Below, piece by piece: positions 61,166 through 64,000 of a stretch of 64,000 bases of DNA. The stretch's first letter is position 1. Each line of letters starts with the position of its first letter. Below the pieces are notes generated by a model. That model did not search any database, was not told the origin of the DNA, and saw only the letters and a list, made by a program, of their open reading frames with translations. Position numbers and translations under genes: made by a program. Origin of the DNA: Petrolisthes cinctipes (lineage: Eukaryota; Arthropoda; Malacostraca; Decapoda; Porcellanidae); NCBI GenBank assembly GCA_033782935.1, contig JAWQEG010001234.1, positions 1,744,501 to 1,808,500 of the forward strand, given 5' to 3'.

Positions 61166-64000
61166 GAAGATGCATACACATATCGACTTTGGGCACCTAA
61201 AATATCGATTTTTAGCATGTTTTGGGCCTATATTTTGAAAATATTCTAGCACTGAGTAGGTATGTACAGATCGCTTCTGGGACCCCAAAATATCGAATTT
61301 TCGGGTGTTTTGAGCCTGAATTTGAGATATAAACAGGTACTGAAGATGCACATATTGACTTTTAGGCACCTAAAATATCGATTTTGAGCATGTTTTTGGT
61401 CTGTATCTTGAAAACATTCTTAATAGGAGTAGGCATGTACAGATTGTTTCTAGGACCCAAAAATACCGAATTTTCGGGTGTTTTAAGCCTGAATTTGATA
61501 TATAAACGGGTACAGAAGATGCATGCACATATCGACTTTGGGCACCTAAAATATCGATTTTTAGCATGTTTTTGGCCTATATTTTGAAAATACTCTCACA
61601 CGGAGTACGCAAGTACAGATCGCTTCTGGGGCCCCAAAATATCGAATTTTCGTGTGTTTGGAGCCTCAATTTGAGATATAAACGGGTACAGAAGATGCAT
61701 GCACATATCTACTTTTGGGCACCTAAAATATCGATTTTAAGTATGTTTTGAGCCTGTATATTGAAAATACTCTAACACGGAGTAAGCATGTACAGATCGC
61801 TTCTGGGACCCCAAAATATCGAATTTTCGGGTGTTTTGAGCCTGAATTTGAGATATCGACTTTGGGCACCTAAAATATCGATTTTTAGCATGTTTTTGGC
61901 CTATATTTTGAAAATATTCTAGCACTGAATAGGCATGTACAGATCGTTTCAGGTACCCCAAAATATCGAATTTTCGGGTGTTTTGAGCCTGAATTTGAGA
62001 TATAAACGGGTACAGAATATGCATGCACATATCGACTTTTGGGCACCTAAAATGTCGATTTTGAGCATGTTTTGGGTCTGTATCTTGAAAACATTCTAAC
62101 TAGGAGTAGGCATGTACAGATCGCTTCTAGGACCCAAAAATACCGAATTTTCGGGTGTTTTGAGCCTGAATTTGAGATATCGACTTTGGGCACCTAAAAT
62201 ATCGATTTTGAGCATGTTTTGGGCCTATATTTTGAAAATACTCTAACACGGAGTAGACAAGTACAGATCGCTTCTGGGACCCCAAATTATCGAATTTTCG
62301 GGTGTTTTGGGCCTGAATTTGAGATATCGACTTTGGGCACCAAAAATACAGATTTTTAGCATGTTTTGGGCCTATATTTTGAAATTATTCTAGCACTAAG
62401 TAGGCTTGTACAGATCACTTCTGGGACCCCAAAATATCGAATTTTCGGGTGTTTTTAACCTGAATTTGAGATATAAACGGGTACGGAAGATGCATGCACA
62501 TATTGACTTTGGTTACCTAAAAGATCGATTTTCAGTATGTTTTGGGTTTGTTTTTTAAAAATACTCTAACAGGGAGTAGGCATGTACAGTTCGCTTCAGG
62601 GACCCCAAAATATCGAATTTTCGGGTGATTTGGGCCTGAATTTGAGATATCGACTTTGGGCACCTAAAATATAGATTTTTAGCATGTTTTGGGCCTATAT
62701 TTTGAAAATATTCTAGCACTAAGTAGGCTTGTACAGATTACTTCTGGGACCCCAAAATATCGAATTTTCGGGTGTTTTTAACCTGAATTTGAGATATAAA
62801 CCGGTACGGAAGATGCATGCACATATTGACTTTGGTCACCAAAAATTTCGATTTGAGCATGTTTTGGGCCTGTATTTTGAAAATACTCTAACACGGAGTA
62901 GGCATGTACAGATCGCTTCTGAGACCCCAAAATATCGAATTTTCGGGTGTTTTGGGCCTGAATTTGAGATATCTAGTTTGGGCACCTAAAATATCGATTT
63001 TTAGAATGTTTTGGGCCTATATTTCAAAAAAATATTTTAGCACTGAGTAGGCATGTACAGATCGCTTCTGGGACCCAAAAATATCGAATTTTCGGGTGTT
63101 TTGAGAGTGAATTTGGGATATAAACGGGTGCAAAAGATGCATACACATATTGACTTTGGGCACCTAAAATATCGATTTCCAGCATGTTTTGGACCTGTAT
63201 CTAAGTAGGCATGTACAGATCGCTTCTGGGACCCCAAAATATCGAATTTTCGGGTGTTTGGAGCTTGAATTTGAGATATAAACGGGTACAGAAGATGCAT
63301 GCACATATCGACTTTGAACACTTAAAATATCGATTTTTAGCATGTTTTGAGCCTATATTTTGAAAACATTCTAGCACTGAGTAGGCATGTACAGATCGCT
63401 TCTGGGTCCCAAAAATTTCGAATTTTCAGGTATTTTGAGGTTGAATTTGAGATATAAACGAGTTCAGAAGATGCATACACATATTGACTTTGGGCACCTA
63501 AAATATCGATTTCCAGCATGTTTTGGGCCTGTATCTGAGTAGGCATGTACAGATCACTTTTGGGACCCCAAAATATCGGAATTTCGGGTGTTTGGAGCCT
63601 GAATTTGAGATATAAACGGGTACAGAAGATGCATGCACATATCGACTTTTGGGCACCTAAACGATCGATTTTCAGTATGTTTTGGGCCTGTATTTTGAAA
63701 ATACTCTAACACGGAGTAGGCAAGTACAGATCGCTTCTGGGACCCCAAAATATCGAATTTTCGGGTGTTTTGGGCCTGAAATTGAGATATCAACTTTGGG
63801 CACCTAAAATATCGATTTTGAGCATGTTTTGGGCCTATATTTTGAATATACTCTAACACGGAGTAGGCAAGTACAGATCGCTTCTGGGACCCCAAAATAT
63901 CGAATTTTCGGGTGTTTTGGGACTGAATTTCAGATATCGACTTTGGGCACCTAAAATATAGATTTTTAGCATGTTTTGGGCCTATATTTTGAAATTATTC
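61166..64000 (-). repeat. Right flank of the HOR, generic array
   Basis: These are diverged monomers of all classes without long-range duplication. One clear A plus B tandem duplication is present: about 62,340-62,500 recurs about 323 bp later (62,663-62,823). Its shared marks are GTTTTTAACCTGAATTTG and GTAGGCTTGTACAGAT. The array runs off the end of the window in mid-monomer. Confidence 0.83.

Larger units (their letters stand above)
24391..64000 (-). repeat. Satellite array, reverse arm (same monomer, inverted)
   Basis: This is the same satellite family as 1-24,390, but every monomer reads on the minus strand. The landmark boxes appear reverse-complemented, for example GCATGTTTT, AAAATATCGA and GTACAGATCGCTTCTGGGAC. 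The same three unit lengths occur. I saw no return to the forward orientation anywhere up to 64,000. This arm contains the most homogenised part of the window, the three 4.6-kb copies at 46,565-60,410, together with older mosaic stretches on both sides. No genes or foreign insertions are visible. Confidence 0.97.

Noticed and set aside
1..64000. CRISPR array
   Set aside because: There are no short identical repeats separated by unique spacers. All sequence between conserved blocks is itself repeated, and unit length is 147-176 bp.
1..64000. Transposon or retroelement inserted in the array
   Set aside because: I found no terminal repeats, target-site duplications, reverse transcriptase or transposase-like frames, and no interval that departs from the monomer for more than about 25 bp.
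1..64000. rDNA, telomere repeats or tRNA genes
   Set aside because: No G-rich 6-7 bp telomeric runs, no rRNA-like conserved blocks and no tRNA A/B boxes with cloverleaf potential were recognised.

Overview
The window holds no recognisable gene. From base 1 to base 64,000 it is one uninterrupted field of a single AT-rich (about 60% AT) tandem satellite. I found no transposon, rRNA, tRNA, CRISPR or unique-sequence island. A long monomeric satellite with nested higher-order repeats (HORs) points to heterochromatin of a eukaryotic chromosome, such as a centromere, pericentromere or subtelomere. I do not recognise the family and cannot name the species. By unit length a plant or animal would fit equally well.

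Basic unit: the full monomer (type A) is 176 bp. It is itself two diverged 88-bp half-units, which agree at 59 of 88 positions in my ungapped hand alignment of eye-read consensuses. Two shorter forms are interspersed. Type B (147 bp) lacks 29 bp of the first half. Type C (about 158 bp) lacks 18 bp of the second half. A common local order is A-B-C-A', about 657 bp, and this tetramer or the A-B dimer (323 bp) explains many of the larger offsets. Dividing the window length by the mean unit length in one counted block gives roughly 385-390 monomers.

Layout: bases 1 to about 24,390 carry the monomers in one orientation (called +). At about 24,391 the array flips once, and everything to 64,000 is in the opposite orientation. 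In the + arm, a block at 2,500-10,545 is repeated at 10,560-16,772. The second copy differs from the first by steps of one to several monomers (offset series 8,060, 6,918, 6,420, 6,066, 6,242). There is also an older 3,317-bp duplication at the left edge. In the - arm, 30.1-32.6 kb is repeated at 35.2-37.7 kb, and 37.7-46.5 kb is a mosaic of shorter duplications. A 4,621-bp, 28-monomer HOR stands in three nearly identical tandem copies at 46,565-60,410, followed by a diverged partial copy. That HOR is the youngest part of the window. The zones at about 18-24 kb and 61.2-64 kb show little long-range duplication.

The many open reading frames of 60-373 codons are by-products of a stop-poor monomer strand. 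They flip strand exactly where the array flips, and I do not annotate them as genes. The points of real interest are the dimeric origin of the monomer, the two deletion forms that hit the same sector of the two half-units, an AT-rich dyad whose arm ends vary together, the orientation switch, and the nested recent amplification. All repeat boundaries were read by eye, so they are good to roughly 10-50 bp unless a single base is named.
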